17,879 nt of DNA from Eubacteriales Family XIII. Incertae Sedis bacterium (GCA_031269205.1 JAISZM010000067.1:1-17879), one strand, 5' to 3'. Positions 1 through 8,563 are shown, numbered from the stretch's first letter. Notes: generated by a model not told the origin, from the letters alone. Translations and numbers: made by a program.

Positions 1-19
1 GCGCTCGCTGTGGGAAACG

Positions 20-295
20 TCAATACCGTCTGCGTGCGGACGACGAGGGGATGCCCATCTCGTCGCGGTACTTCGCTATCGTGCGCCGCGATACGTCAAT
101 GCCGTGGACGCTCAGTTTGCCCGTGATGGTTTGGTCGGAGATGGGGAACGAAGCGTCCTCACGGCGTTGTTCAGCCGCTGCGACATCCCCCTTGCCCCGC
201 GCCAGGGAAACTCGCAGGCAGCGCCCGAAAGCAAGAATCCGCGCCACGGCGCTGCCGAGCGCCCGCACGCAAAAAACGCGCCGAGGTATTTTCAC
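20..295 (-). pseudogene. rpoN: C-terminal fragment of sigma-54 factor RpoN
   Basis: Only the last ~45 residues of this open frame are recognisable. They contain ISDQTI, a GIDVSRRT segment, and the RpoN box with AKYRDEMGIPSSS followed by ARRRY and a stop. In intact RpoN this helix-turn-helix/RpoN box binds the -24 promoter element. The ~45 residues before it do not look like RpoN. The core-binding and activator-binding regions, which make the normal protein over 400 residues, are absent upstream on this strand. The first possible start (a GTG at 295) sits directly against its only purine-rich stretch, so translation is doubtful. I infer a truncated 3' remnant or partial duplication; a full rpoN may exist elsewhere. 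The family call for the C-terminal piece is firm. Whether it is non-functional is an inference. Confidence 0.65.
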
Positions 296-447
296 CCTCC
301 CGCGCGTCTGTCGCTGAACTATATAAAATTCTTAGATTTTTAAGCCCCCTCCCATGGGATTTTCTGGAAGACTAAACGCGCCATCAAAAGCAGCTCGCAG
401 TTGTGTCCGCCCGCACTCAATGTGGCAAAATCGTTCCCAAGTGTCCT

Positions 448-480
448 CCCGGCACCCTGTTCCTATCGCTCGTTGCCGGG
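448..480. repeat. 7-bp inverted repeat between pilin gene and rpoN remnant
   Basis: CCCGGCA at 448-454 pairs with TGCCGGG at 474-480 across a 19-nt loop. It lies 10 nt past the pilin stop on the minus strand. It has no T-run, so it is not a clear intrinsic terminator, but it could stabilise the 3' end of the pilin mRNA. Nothing else is recognisable in 296-490. Confidence 0.35.
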
Positions 481-490
481 CGCACTTACT

Positions 491-1147
491 TTAATAACTT
501 ATTGTTAAATGATATACCTCGTAGCCAGCGTTTGAATTGTAAACGTAGTTTTCATTAAAAACATTCCAAATGTTAGGATAAGTTAACTTTGAAATAGCTA
601 TCCTTTCTACCTTATAAGTGACAAAAATCATAGGAGTAAACTCGGCGCTTTCCCCCTCCGGAAAAAACCACCAGCCAAATCCGTCGGCCGTAGCCGCCGT
701 GGCGCCGGAATCTTTTGGGGCGTAAGCCTCATAGGTCCATATCATCCCAGGATCTTCATTACTCACTGGATAAGCTTCTCCTTCTCCTATCAAAGTCGCC
801 GCCCGCTTGAAGAAACTCCAAGCATTGCCAGTTAAATGCTGCGAAATTAAATTTATTCCAAATATTAAGAAGTTGTCGTCTTTCCCCGCTGGGGTTCCCT
901 GTGTAAATGCCGTCTTCGCGGCCGCGTTGCCGTCGATTGCTCCTGACGCGTAGGCTTCGTCCACTACTGTCTTCATGGCTACCGATATATTGCGGGCCTG
1001 GGCGATGTACTGCTTGTCCTCGGCTTTGTCGATATAGCCCGTCAGCGCCGGTATCGCTATCGCCGCGAGTATCGCGAGGATGACGAGGACGACGATGACC
1101 TCGACGAGGGTGAAGCCTGAGTTGCGGCAGACGTGACGGCGAGACAC
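491..1147 (-). CDS. type IV pilin-like / pseudopilin protein (prepilin)
   Basis: A prepilin with the class III signal: an arginine-rich leader (SRRHVCRNSG), then the cleavage/methylation motif G|FTLVEV with the conserved Glu at mature position 5, then a hydrophobic stretch VVLVILAILAAIAIP. This would be processed by a PilD-type peptidase and assembled into a pilus or pseudopilus. The mature protein would be ~207 residues, with a C-terminal half rich in aromatic residues and no cysteines. I chose the GTG at 1147 because GGGAG lies 5 nt before it and it gives a typical 11-residue leader. A TTG at 1171 is also in frame. A well-formed promoter and ribosome-binding site sit much further upstream, in front of an ATG at 1301 that is out of frame only because of an 11-G tract (see the upstream frame). 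No other pilus genes are in the window, so its partner machinery is unknown. Confidence 0.8.
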   Translation of the reverse strand: MSRRHVCRNSGFTLVEVIVVLVILAILAAIAIPALTGYIDKAEDKQYIAQARNISVAMKTVVDEAYASGAIDGNAAAKTAFTQGTPAGKDDNFLIFGINLISQHLTGNAWSFFKRAATLIGEGEAYPVSNEDPGMIWTYEAYAPKDSGATAATADGFGWWFFPEGESAEFTPMIFVTYKVERIAISKLTYPNIWNVFNENYVYNSNAGYEVYHLTISY

Positions 1148-1244
1148 AACCGCTCCCACGTTCGGGCGCAAAAAAGGCGCGGACTCCTTGTCCGTGCCGG
1201 CGTGTGCGCGTCCCGCGCGCGCTGAGAAAATGCGGGTGGTCAGC

Positions 1245-1301
1245 TCAAAATATTTCGCCCCCCCCCCCGGGAATATTTACCATTGCCTTATGCTCGTTCA
1301 T
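1245..1301 (-). CDS. short upstream frame containing an 11-G tract, out of frame with the pilin
   Basis: ATG at 1301 has AAAGGGG (1312-1318) 10 nt upstream and lies ~54 nt after the predicted transcription start. It reads MNEHKAMVNIP, then four glycines encoded by the G tract, then EIF and a stop at 1245-1247. With 10 or 13 Gs instead of 11, the frame would continue without a stop into the pilin, giving a 62-residue leader before the GF cleavage site. With 12 Gs it terminates. It could be the ancestral or phase-ON start of the pilin, a leader peptide, or the product of a homopolymer sequencing error. The frame arithmetic is seen directly; function is inferred. Confidence 0.4.
   Translation of the reverse strand: MNEHKAMVNIPGGGGEIF
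1258..1268. repeat. 11-nt homopolymer (C on +, G on -)
   Basis: An uninterrupted run of eleven Cs on the + strand, flanked by AATATT on one side and AAATATT-like sequence on the other. Runs of this length are prone to slipped-strand mispairing and to sequencing error. It lies within the transcribed leader of the pilin gene. Confidence 0.95.
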
Positions 1302-1361
1302 ATTACTGAAACCCCTTTCCCTTATTATTACACTATCTTATTACCCCGGCGAATCAATGTA

Positions 1362-1390
1362 ATCCTACAACTCCGGCCGGATCTTGTCAA
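1362..1390 (-). promoter_or_regulatory. sigma-A-type promoter for the pilin transcript
   Basis: A perfect -35 TTGACA (1385-1390), a 17-bp spacer and a -10 TAGGAT (1362-1367, 4 of 6 matches) lie about 30 nt past the serS stop, reading toward the pilin. Transcription would start near 1355. I see no intrinsic terminator between serS and this promoter, so read-through from serS is also possible. Confidence 0.65.
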
Positions 1391-1419
1391 ATTTTCAGAC
1401 GTTGTTTGTGAACCGTCCC

Positions 1420-2697
1420 TCACCTGATAACATCGACGCCCATGTAATGCCGCAGGGCTTCTGGCACGGCGACCTCGCCGTCTTGGTTCTGGAAGTTCTC
1501 CAGTATCGCGGCCACCGTGCGGCCGACGGCTAGGCCGCTGCCGTTCAGCGTGTGGACGTACTCCGGCTTCGATTCCGAATTGGCGCGGAAGCGTATGCCC
1601 GCGCGACGCGCCTGAAAGTCGTGAAAGTTGCTGCATGAACTTATCTCGACATAGCCGCCGTAGCTCGGCATCCACACCTCGATATCGCAGGTCATGGCCG
1701 ACGCGAAACCCAGGTCTCCCGTCGCAAGTGTGACGACGCGATAGGGCAGTCCCAGGCGTTTCAACACTTCCTCGGCGGCGGCGAGGAGCGATCCGAATTC
1801 CCGATCCGAGTCCTCGGGTCGCGTGAATTTCACGAGTTCGACCTTGTTGAACTGGTGCAATCTGATAAGCCCGCGGTTGTCGCGCCCTGCCGCGCCCGCC
1901 TCCTTGCGAAAGCATGGCGTCGCGGCGCAGTAATACAGCGGTAGCGATGAACCGTCCAGTATCTCTCCGGCATGCAGGTTCGTTACGGGCACTTCGGCCG
2001 TCGGTATGAGGAACAGGTCTTTCGCGTCCTCGTGGAACATGTCGCTCTCGAACTTCGGCAACTGTCCCGTATTGGTCATCGCGCTACGGCCTACGAGGAC
2101 GGGAGGGTTAATTTCCGTGTAGCCCGCCTCACCCGTATGAAGATCGAGCATGAAGTTTGTTATCGCGCGTTCAAGACTCGCGCCGTATCCCTTGCCGACC
2201 GTGAAGCGGGATCCGGATATCTTTGCCGCGCGCTCGAAGTCGAGTATGTCGAGCGCCGCGCCTATGTCCCAATGGGGTTTCGGTTCAAAGCCTTCCGCGG
2301 CGAAGTCGCGCGGCTCGCCCTCCCTCTTTACTTCCTCGCCGAAAGATTCATCGCCGATTGGAACGCGCGGGTCGGGCGTGTTGGGCACGCCCATGAGGGC
2401 GTCCTTCAGCTTCGATTCAACCTCCGCGAGCTCCGCGTCCTTTTTCTTGACCTCATCGGACAGCGCCTTCATCTCGGCGAGCAACGCAGACGCGTCGCCA
2501 CCCGATTGTTTTATCCGGGGGATATCTTTCGAAGCGGCGTTCTGCCGCGCTTTCAATCCTTCGACGACGCCGAGGGCGGCGCGGCGCGCCTCGTCGAGCG
2601 AGCGGATGAGCGGCAACCCGAAATCGCCGGCGCCGCGCGACTCTACAGAGGACAGAACGGCGTCATACTCTTCTCTTATACGTCTGGAATCTAACAA
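1420..2697 (-). CDS. serS: seryl-tRNA synthetase
   Basis: Class II aminoacyl-tRNA synthetase that charges tRNA-Ser with serine in the cytoplasm. The 425-residue length is normal for the family. The N-terminus (MLDSRRIREEY) and the following ~80 residues, rich in Lys, Glu, Ala and Leu, form the tRNA-binding helical arm. Motif 2 is visible near residues 262-283 (CFRKEAGAAGRDNRGLIRLH) and motif 3 near 386-402 (GLAVGRTVAAILENFQ). The start is TTG at 2697, 5 nt after GGGAG; it gives the expected MLD start, and no better start is present. It lies 9 bp after the UPF0182 stop, so it is probably the last gene of the zinc-ribbon/UPF0182 operon. No T-box leader lies directly in front of it, so it is unlikely to have its own tRNA-Ser-sensing control here. 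Confidence 0.97.
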   Translation of the reverse strand: MLDSRRIREEYDAVLSSVESRGAGDFGLPLIRSLDEARRAALGVVEGLKARQNAASKDIPRIKQSGGDASALLAEMKALSDEVKKKDAELAEVESKLKDALMGVPNTPDPRVPIGDESFGEEVKREGEPRDFAAEGFEPKPHWDIGAALDILDFERAAKISGSRFTVGKGYGASLERAITNFMLDLHTGEAGYTEINPPVLVGRSAMTNTGQLPKFESDMFHEDAKDLFLIPTAEVPVTNLHAGEILDGSSLPLYYCAATPCFRKEAGAAGRDNRGLIRLHQFNKVELVKFTRPEDSDREFGSLLAAAEEVLKRLGLPYRVVTLATGDLGFASAMTCDIEVWMPSYGGYVEISSCSNFHDFQARRAGIRFRANSESKPEYVHTLNGSGLAVGRTVAAILENFQNQDGEVAVPEALRHYMGVDVIR

Positions 2698-2706
2698 TGT
2701 TACTCC

Positions 2707-5700
2707 CTAACCGTTCAGCTTGTCGATGTACGTCTTCAGCAGTTTCATCTCCTCGCCATACTTGGCCCAGTCGCCTACGCGCTGCGCGTCGGTCGCCCGA
2801 TTGTACGTGTCGGCGATGGCCTTGATGAGCTCGTCTGTCGTCATCTGCTGCACGTCTCCTTCCGCACCTATCGAGCCTCCCGTGGCCGTGCCTTCGGTGA
2901 TGTTGGAATCCGGCTGCCCCGAAACGTCCGTATCTGTCGGAGTGCTGTCGGCACCGCCAGTGTCGCCCGCCGGTTGCCCTGTCCGCACTTCATCGCCCGT
3001 TCCCTCTCCGAACGTGAGGTCGAGAGCGTCCGCGAGCGTACTCGCGTAGGCTATCCTTTCGTTGTAGTAGATGATGATGCGCTTGACCTCAGGCATACTT
3101 GAGTCGACAGCTTTCAAATAGATAGGCTCAACGTACATGATCGAGTCCTCAATCGGCACGACGAACATATTGCCTCGGCTGTAGGTTGAGCCGGAGTTCT
3201 GCCACAGCGCGAAGTCCTGCGATATCTGCGTGTCCTGCGCGATCTGTGCGTCAATCTGGCTCGGACCCATGATGATGCGCCCCTTCGGGAGCTGCAACAG
3301 CATGAGTTCGCCGTAGTTCTCGCCGTCGTTCCTCGCGATGAGCAGACCCGTCATGTTGACCTTGTTCATCGGCGTGTACGGTATCGAGTTGATGAACTCA
3401 ACGTCCGTTTCGCCGGGAAGCTTCATGATATAGTAGTTCGGCGTCATCGGTACTTCACGATCCTCGGCGCCGAGCTTCTCGTTCGCGATATCCCACATGT
3501 CTTCGCTCTGATAGAAGACGCCGATATCGTTCACGTGATATTTCTTATAAATGTTCGCCTGTATATTCAGCATCGTGCCGGGGTAACGTATGTGTGCCCT
3601 GACGCCGTCGTCGAGTTTGTCGATGCTTTTGAACAGCGTCGGATAGATGCCTTTCAGCGTGTTCGCTACGGGATCCTTATCGTCGACGAGGTAATAGTCC
3701 GTCGCGCCGGTATAAGCGTCGATGACGACCTTGACCGAATTGCGGATGTAGTTTGTCGCATTGCCGTTCGCCATGTCGTAGGGTTCGGAGTACGGGTACA
3801 GGTCGCTGGTCGTAAACCCGTCGATGATCCAGTAGAGCTTGCCGTCCACGGTCACCATGTACGGGTCGGCGTAGTCGACGAAAGGCATGATGTACTGGAC
3901 GCGCTCGGCGATGTTGCGGTTGATGATAATTTTCGAGTTGCTGTCTATATTAGCTGAAACGAGCAGCTTCATGCTACGTTCCCTGAGCGAGAACATGAGC
4001 TTGTTGAACGGATTCAAGCTGACTCCGTGGTCGCCTTTGTAGGTTGAATACTTGTTGCTGTCGCCCTCGGGATAGTCGAATTCCTGCTCGTCCGTATTCG
4101 TGATGATGTATTCGTTCTGCAGTTCGCCGAAATATATCTCGGGCCGCGTGATCTCTATCTCCTCGACCTGGGATTCCGGCGGTATGTTCTTGACGAGTAT
4201 ATCCGGCTGGCCGCTCGCCGTCACTTTGTCGACGCGCGAGAGCGTCACGCCGTAGCCGTGCGTATACTTGAGGTGCAGGTTGAGCCACTGCTGGGGTATC
4301 TTCGACTCGTCGATCTCGCGCGCGGACAGGAAGGTCTGCGTGTACTCGCCGTTGATCATATACCTGTCTACGTCCACGTCGTTAAACGTGTAATACGGGC
4401 GAATCGACTGCGAGTTGTTGTAATACGTTCTTGTCGGGTCGTAATCGTTGATGCGGATGTTTTTGATCGTCTCCATGTTGGCCTTGACTTCCTCGCTCGT
4501 CAGGTCGTTCTGAGCGGGGAATGGTTTGATCGACACATCGCTCAGGTCATAAGCCATCTGCGTGTACTTGATGTTGTTCGCCAAATACTCCCTCTCCATG
4601 TTTATCTCGTTCGGCGAGACGATGAGGTTCTGAACCACGAGTCCCGCGATGCCGCCGACGATGCCGACGCCTATCATGATGATGGGTACGATGACCACCG
4701 TCTTGACGCGGCGGCGCTTGATACCCACCCCAAACATGATCGCGGCTATGAGTGACAGCACTACGACCGCGCGGTACATCCACAGCGTGATGTGAATATC
4801 CGTGAAGCCCGCGCCGAACACGATGCCGTTCGTCGAGTAGAGCAGATCGAACTGCGCGAGGTAGAAATAGACGCCGAGCATGACGAAGAAGATGACCCCC
4901 ACGACCGTTATCTGTTTTGTCGCTATGTGGATGAGGTCCTTCATCCCTGCGGAACTCTGCTGCCTCGGACCGCCCCCGTAATGCCCGCTGCCCGTATCGA
5001 TGTCTATGCCGAACGCGCGCATGAACTCCTGCATACCCGGACCCTGCTGCTTTTTCGTCTCCTCCTCGACGGGTTCGCCGTCAATGAGCTTCGGCTTCAG
5101 GACGCTCAGCAGGAAAAAGTAATAGATGAACGTCATGAGAGCGAACATTACTATCGCCACGATAACGGTGGTATTGAGCTCCTTTATGAAAGGAAGTTTG
5201 AAAAGGTAGAATGAAAGGTCGTTGCCGAATAACGGATCAGTAGCGCTGAACGGCTCCGCGTGCGTGAACTGCAGTGACTTGAACCACAGACCTGACGTCG
5301 CAAAATACGTGACGATGAGCGAAGCGAGCGCCGCGATAATATTCCCGACGCGTTTTTGCGCCTTGTCGCTCATGGTCTCCGCTACGATACTGACCCTCTT
5401 TTTGTAGCCCCTGCGTATGGCGCGCAGATAGATGATGCCGATGAGGGTGATGACGAGGAAGGTTGGTACGCCTATCTTCAATTCCGTAAAGAGCTGTTTC
5501 AGGAACACATCTGAATATTCCAGGTCGCTGAACCATAGATAGTCCGTGATGAATCCCGAGAGCGCCGCGAGCGCGATGATAGCTATTACGACCGCCAAAA
5601 TAATAATCAACAGTAACTTCTTGATCCCGCCTCTGTTTTTCATGTCGCCTCCGTTGCTGTTTCCGCTGTCCTGTGTTTGTCTTCCGTCGCTCTCGTCGCT

Positions 5701-5748
5701 CCGCGGCATTTTTACTGTGGCGCGGGGACGCTTAACCGATGTCTTCAT
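2707..5748 (-). CDS. UPF0182 family membrane protein
   Basis: A ~1013-residue protein of the UPF0182 family (Pfam PF03699), found in Actinobacteria, Cyanobacteria and some Firmicutes; its function is not known. After a charged, disordered ~40-residue N-terminus there are seven hydrophobic helices in the first ~370 residues, including KKLLLIIILAVVIAIIAL, FLVITLIGIIYL and VVIVPIIMIGVGIVGGIAG. A long extracytoplasmic domain follows. It has the family-type start NEINMEREYLANNIKYTQ and conserved segments such as LHLKYTHGYG and IPYTPMNKVNMTGLL. The C-terminus has an acidic, Gly/Thr-rich linker (~920-960) and a short helical end. I chose ATG 5748 because AGGTGA lies 6 nt before it; a GTG at 5754 is too close to that site. 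The start overlaps the end of the zinc-ribbon gene by 17 bp, which suggests translational coupling and a shared envelope role. Confidence 0.93.
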   Translation of the reverse strand: MKTSVKRPRATVKMPRSDESDGRQTQDSGNSNGGDMKNRGGIKKLLLIIILAVVIAIIALAALSGFITDYLWFSDLEYSDVFLKQLFTELKIGVPTFLVITLIGIIYLRAIRRGYKKRVSIVAETMSDKAQKRVGNIIAALASLIVTYFATSGLWFKSLQFTHAEPFSATDPLFGNDLSFYLFKLPFIKELNTTVIVAIVMFALMTFIYYFFLLSVLKPKLIDGEPVEEETKKQQGPGMQEFMRAFGIDIDTGSGHYGGGPRQQSSAGMKDLIHIATKQITVVGVIFFVMLGVYFYLAQFDLLYSTNGIVFGAGFTDIHITLWMYRAVVVLSLIAAIMFGVGIKRRRVKTVVIVPIIMIGVGIVGGIAGLVVQNLIVSPNEINMEREYLANNIKYTQMAYDLSDVSIKPFPAQNDLTSEEVKANMETIKNIRINDYDPTRTYYNNSQSIRPYYTFNDVDVDRYMINGEYTQTFLSAREIDESKIPQQWLNLHLKYTHGYGVTLSRVDKVTASGQPDILVKNIPPESQVEEIEITRPEIYFGELQNEYIITNTDEQEFDYPEGDSNKYSTYKGDHGVSLNPFNKLMFSLRERSMKLLVSANIDSNSKIIINRNIAERVQYIMPFVDYADPYMVTVDGKLYWIIDGFTTSDLYPYSEPYDMANGNATNYIRNSVKVVIDAYTGATDYYLVDDKDPVANTLKGIYPTLFKSIDKLDDGVRAHIRYPGTMLNIQANIYKKYHVNDIGVFYQSEDMWDIANEKLGAEDREVPMTPNYYIMKLPGETDVEFINSIPYTPMNKVNMTGLLIARNDGENYGELMLLQLPKGRIIMGPSQIDAQIAQDTQISQDFALWQNSGSTYSRGNMFVVPIEDSIMYVEPIYLKAVDSSMPEVKRIIIYYNERIAYASTLADALDLTFGEGTGDEVRTGQPAGDTGGADSTPTDTDVSGQPDSNITEGTATGGSIGAEGDVQQMTTDELIKAIADTYNRATDAQRVGDWAKYGEEMKLLKTYIDKLNG

Positions 5749-8371
5749 AATCACTCACCTTATAGGTATCCACATCCGGAGTAAGCAGGTACAGGCGCTT
5801 GAACGCGCGTTGTATGGGAGCGCCGCCTTTTGTCTCCGTCACTGTTTCACTCGTCCATACGTAGAGATCGTCGCCGTTTTTTCTGATGTTGCCGACACCG
5901 AGCAAGTCGACCGATATCTGAGACACCGACGCCACATAACCGGCAATCTTCTTCTCAGCGGGACTGCCGACAGCGATATTATTCAAAAAATCTGTGTTGC
6001 CGCTGTTGATGTAATCGACGAGTCCCGAATCGAACTTGACGACGGCGGCCACGGCCGATTCGTCGTAGAGCAGCGGCCCCTGCGGCCCGTCCGACCAGTG
6101 GTCGTCATCGATGGGTTTCGCCGCAGCCGCGCCTTCGATGGTGTAGGCGACGCCCTCTTCCCACGACGCGCTCGGATCGTATCTGACTTCCTTTATATTA
6201 TAGTTGTTATATAACTGGCTGCTTATAAGGGTGTCGCCGTCGCTGATCGGCATGACGTAGCTGCCGTCAGCGGCCGACGAGGATCCACCGTCGTCGCCCG
6301 AGACGCTCGAATCTTCGCCTCCTATCCCCAGGGTCTGCTGTATCTTGATAGCCGCCTTGGATATGAGTTCAGCCGCGCCGGTATCGGGCGCGAGTTTGAG
6401 CAGCGCCAGGCACGCGACCAGGATGATCACGACGACTATGAGGATATCAACGACTACGACGAGCGCCTTCGGGGGCTTCTTGTGCTTCAGTTTGGAGGGA
6501 GAGGCGCCGGTCTCCTTCGCGCCCGTCTGAGCCGGTGGTTTCTGCTCCGCTGTCGACGGCGTTCCCGGCGCGGTGGTGGAAGCGGTCGGCGTACCTACAG
6601 CTGCCGCCGATACGGGAGGCGTCCCCGTCCTCGCCGGCGGCGCAGGAGGCGTGGATGTCACGGGTGGTATGGACGGCGCAGACTTCGCCGCCGCAGGCGT
6701 GTCTATCGAGGGCTTGTGCGCCTCAGGGGTCTTGTTCTCTGGTACTTTGAAAATCGCGTCCTTCGCTTTTTCAGCATCATCGTCAAAGGGGAACACGACC
6801 GGCTTGTTAACTATGTCGGGCGCCTGTCTGCGCGACGCGGAGATGGGCGCCTGTGTCATCCCCGTCACAGGCGCGGGCGCAATTTGCGGCGGCGCGGGCG
6901 CAGTCTGCTGCGGCGGCGCGAATTTCGATTCTAGCGGCGCGACCGACACTGGCGGTGGCGCGAAGGTCGATTCCGTCGGCGCGGGCGCAGGCTGCTGCGG
7001 CGGCGCGAATTTCGACTCTGGCGGCGCGGGCGCAGGCTGCGGTGGCGGCGCGAATTTCGATTCCGTCGGGACGGGCGCAATCGGCGGTTCCGGCGATGGC
7101 GCCGTCTGCGGCGGCGCGCTTACGAACACATCATCGACGAACGGATTCGCGAAACTCGTGTTGAAAATTCCCCCCTCTTTTTCCTCCGTCGGCAATTCCG
7201 CGCGGGAGGGTTCCGCCACAGTTATTCCTTCCTGAACCGCGGGGGAGAGTGCCGTAGACTCCGCTACAGGCGTCGGAATGTCGTATGCCGGCGCGCCGGA
7301 AACGGGAACAGCAGGCGTCACAGCGTCACTCACAGAAGCGGCGGGCGCGGGGTCGTCGGCCGCAAAGGGATTTACAAAATCCGTCACAAAGATTCCGCCT
7401 TCGGATCGGTCTTCGCGGGGCGGAGCAGCGGCTTTGCGCTCGTCGTCTTCCGCGGGAAGACCGTCCAAATAGCTGGGCGCCTGCTCCGTAGCGCCATCCT
7501 CCGGGATGATCGAAACTTCGGGATTGTAATCCTCACGTTCATATTCCCACGCGACGTCGTTCTCCGCGTGCTTAAACCCGAAAGCGCGCATATTCGTGTC
7601 CTGTTCGTCGGGTACGGAGAACACCTTCTCGCCGTACGATTCGTACGGGTCGAAATTCTCCGATTTTTTCGGCTCGGGTTTGGGTTCGGCCTGCGACCCT
7701 ATGGCCTTTCGCATCTCCATGTCTGCCCGCCGCAAATATTCCTGAATCCTTTCATCCGCAGCGCTTCTCGCATTTTCGCCCGTAACCAAAACCCGCGGCG
7801 TCGGCTCTGGCGGAACCATCATCTTCTCGTTGATACGGTTTCGTTCCTCATCAATCTCGGCCTGACGCTCTTTTATCTTCTCGAATTCCTCGTCGAGCAG
7901 TTCCTGAAATTCCGCATTCTTTTTCGACGCGGCGAGTTCCGCGTGTTCCTGCTCACTTGCGTGCAGGTGGAAAGCGTCGTCGCGGAACATGCTCTGCGAC
8001 GCTTCCTCGCGCTTCCGGGCGGCCTCAGAGTTTGCGCGCTCGTCGGCAGCGGCCGTGATTGTCGCCGCAGACGGAACGTCCAAAACTTGCTGGGCGTCTG
8101 CGGATCCGGATTGTACGCCGTCGACGTTCCACCTAAAATCTATATCTTCCGTCTTGCCCTTGTAATCCTGATTGTGAAACACGTCGCTCTCCCAGCTGAA
8201 ATCGAATTTTCCGGCCGGATCAGGCGACGCGGATCGAGTCCCAAGCGGGGACGTCGGCACAGGTTCCTTAGACAGCGGCGCGTAGGACGGAGCGAATTCC
8301 ATGGGCGCACCACACACGCTACATATCTTTTCTCCCTCTTTGAGCAGATTGCCGCACGTATTGCAAAACAT
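5732..8371 (-). CDS. zinc-ribbon, Pro/Ala-rich, single-pass membrane protein
   Basis: An 879-residue protein of unknown function. It starts with a CxxC...CxxC zinc ribbon (Cys3, Cys6, Cys17, Cys20). Around residues 150-205 is a charged helical stretch (EFQELLDEEFEKIKERQAE) that probably forms a coiled coil. A short motif occurs twice, GGIFVTDFVNPF (~326-341) and GGIFNTSFANPF (~398-413). Residues ~420-500 are imperfect Pro/Ala repeats with SKFAPP cores. One TM helix lies near 634-662 (ALVVVVDILIVVVIILVACLALL). The ~215 C-terminal residues would lie outside the cell. Layout (cytoplasmic zinc ribbon, linker, TM, outer domain) resembles TcaA/YvbJ-type proteins, but I do not see enough to assign a family. 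ATG 8371 has GGAGGAG 4-5 nt upstream. It is first in an apparent operon with UPF0182 and serS. Confidence 0.88.
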   Translation of the reverse strand: MFCNTCGNLLKEGEKICSVCGAPMEFAPSYAPLSKEPVPTSPLGTRSASPDPAGKFDFSWESDVFHNQDYKGKTEDIDFRWNVDGVQSGSADAQQVLDVPSAATITAAADERANSEAARKREEASQSMFRDDAFHLHASEQEHAELAASKKNAEFQELLDEEFEKIKERQAEIDEERNRINEKMMVPPEPTPRVLVTGENARSAADERIQEYLRRADMEMRKAIGSQAEPKPEPKKSENFDPYESYGEKVFSVPDEQDTNMRAFGFKHAENDVAWEYEREDYNPEVSIIPEDGATEQAPSYLDGLPAEDDERKAAAPPREDRSEGGIFVTDFVNPFAADDPAPAASVSDAVTPAVPVSGAPAYDIPTPVAESTALSPAVQEGITVAEPSRAELPTEEKEGGIFNTSFANPFVDDVFVSAPPQTAPSPEPPIAPVPTESKFAPPPQPAPAPPESKFAPPQQPAPAPTESTFAPPPVSVAPLESKFAPPQQTAPAPPQIAPAPVTGMTQAPISASRRQAPDIVNKPVVFPFDDDAEKAKDAIFKVPENKTPEAHKPSIDTPAAAKSAPSIPPVTSTPPAPPARTGTPPVSAAAVGTPTASTTAPGTPSTAEQKPPAQTGAKETGASPSKLKHKKPPKALVVVVDILIVVVIILVACLALLKLAPDTGAAELISKAAIKIQQTLGIGGEDSSVSGDDGGSSSAADGSYVMPISDGDTLISSQLYNNYNIKEVRYDPSASWEEGVAYTIEGAAAAKPIDDDHWSDGPQGPLLYDESAVAAVVKFDSGLVDYINSGNTDFLNNIAVGSPAEKKIAGYVASVSQISVDLLGVGNIRKNGDDLYVWTSETVTETKGGAPIQRAFKRLYLLTPDVDTYKVSDYEDIG
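6880..7100. repeat. imperfect GC-rich repeats coding SKFAPP / PAP units
   Basis: Several imperfect copies of a ~40-55-bp unit containing gcgggcgcaggctg and gcggcggcgcgaatttcgattc. They lie inside the zinc-ribbon membrane protein and encode alternating ESKFAPP and PAPAPP blocks. They form a disordered proline-rich spacer before the membrane helix and may vary in copy number between strains. Confidence 0.8.
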
Positions 8372-8426
8372 AATACTCCTCCATCTTTCGTTTGCTCAAG
8401 CGTTCGCTCGATAACAGCAGACTCCG

Positions 8427-8442
8427 ACTACCAGACGGTAGT
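8427..8442. repeat. short hairpin in the 5' leader of the zinc-ribbon gene
   Basis: ACTACC (8427-8432) and GGTAGT (8437-8442) can pair around a 4-nt loop. It lies between the predicted promoter and the start of the zinc-ribbon gene, so it would be in its mRNA leader. Its role is unknown. Confidence 0.35.
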
Positions 8443-8470
8443 GCCCGGCGGACAAACGCATTATCGCGAT

Positions 8471-8499
8471 AGTATATTTGATATCACAATTATCGTCTA
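8471..8499 (-). promoter_or_regulatory. candidate promoter for the zinc-ribbon/UPF0182/serS operon
   Basis: On the minus strand, TAGACG (8494-8499), a 17-bp spacer and TATACT (8471-8476, 5 of 6 matches to TATAAT). The -35 is weak, so this is a moderate prediction. The gene-free stretch 8372-8679 holds this promoter, the leader hairpin and the tRNA-Lys promoter on the other strand; I see nothing else in it. Confidence 0.4.
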
Positions 8500-8533
8500 C
8501 AAGCGTGTTTGGTTGAATTATATCGCATTATCG

Positions 8534-8563
8534 TTGACAGAGCAATAACCATCGTGTTAAGAT
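8534..8563 (+). promoter_or_regulatory. promoter for tRNA-Lys
   Basis: A perfect -35 TTGACA (8534-8539) is followed 18 nt later by TAAGAT (8558-8563, 4 of 6 matches). It reads toward the tRNA-Lys gene, leaving a ~110-nt 5' leader to be processed. Confidence 0.55.

Noticed and set aside
7568..8548. 326-codon + strand frame opposite the zinc-ribbon gene
   Set aside because: No ribosome-binding site or recognisable motif; it mirrors the real gene and runs past its promoter.
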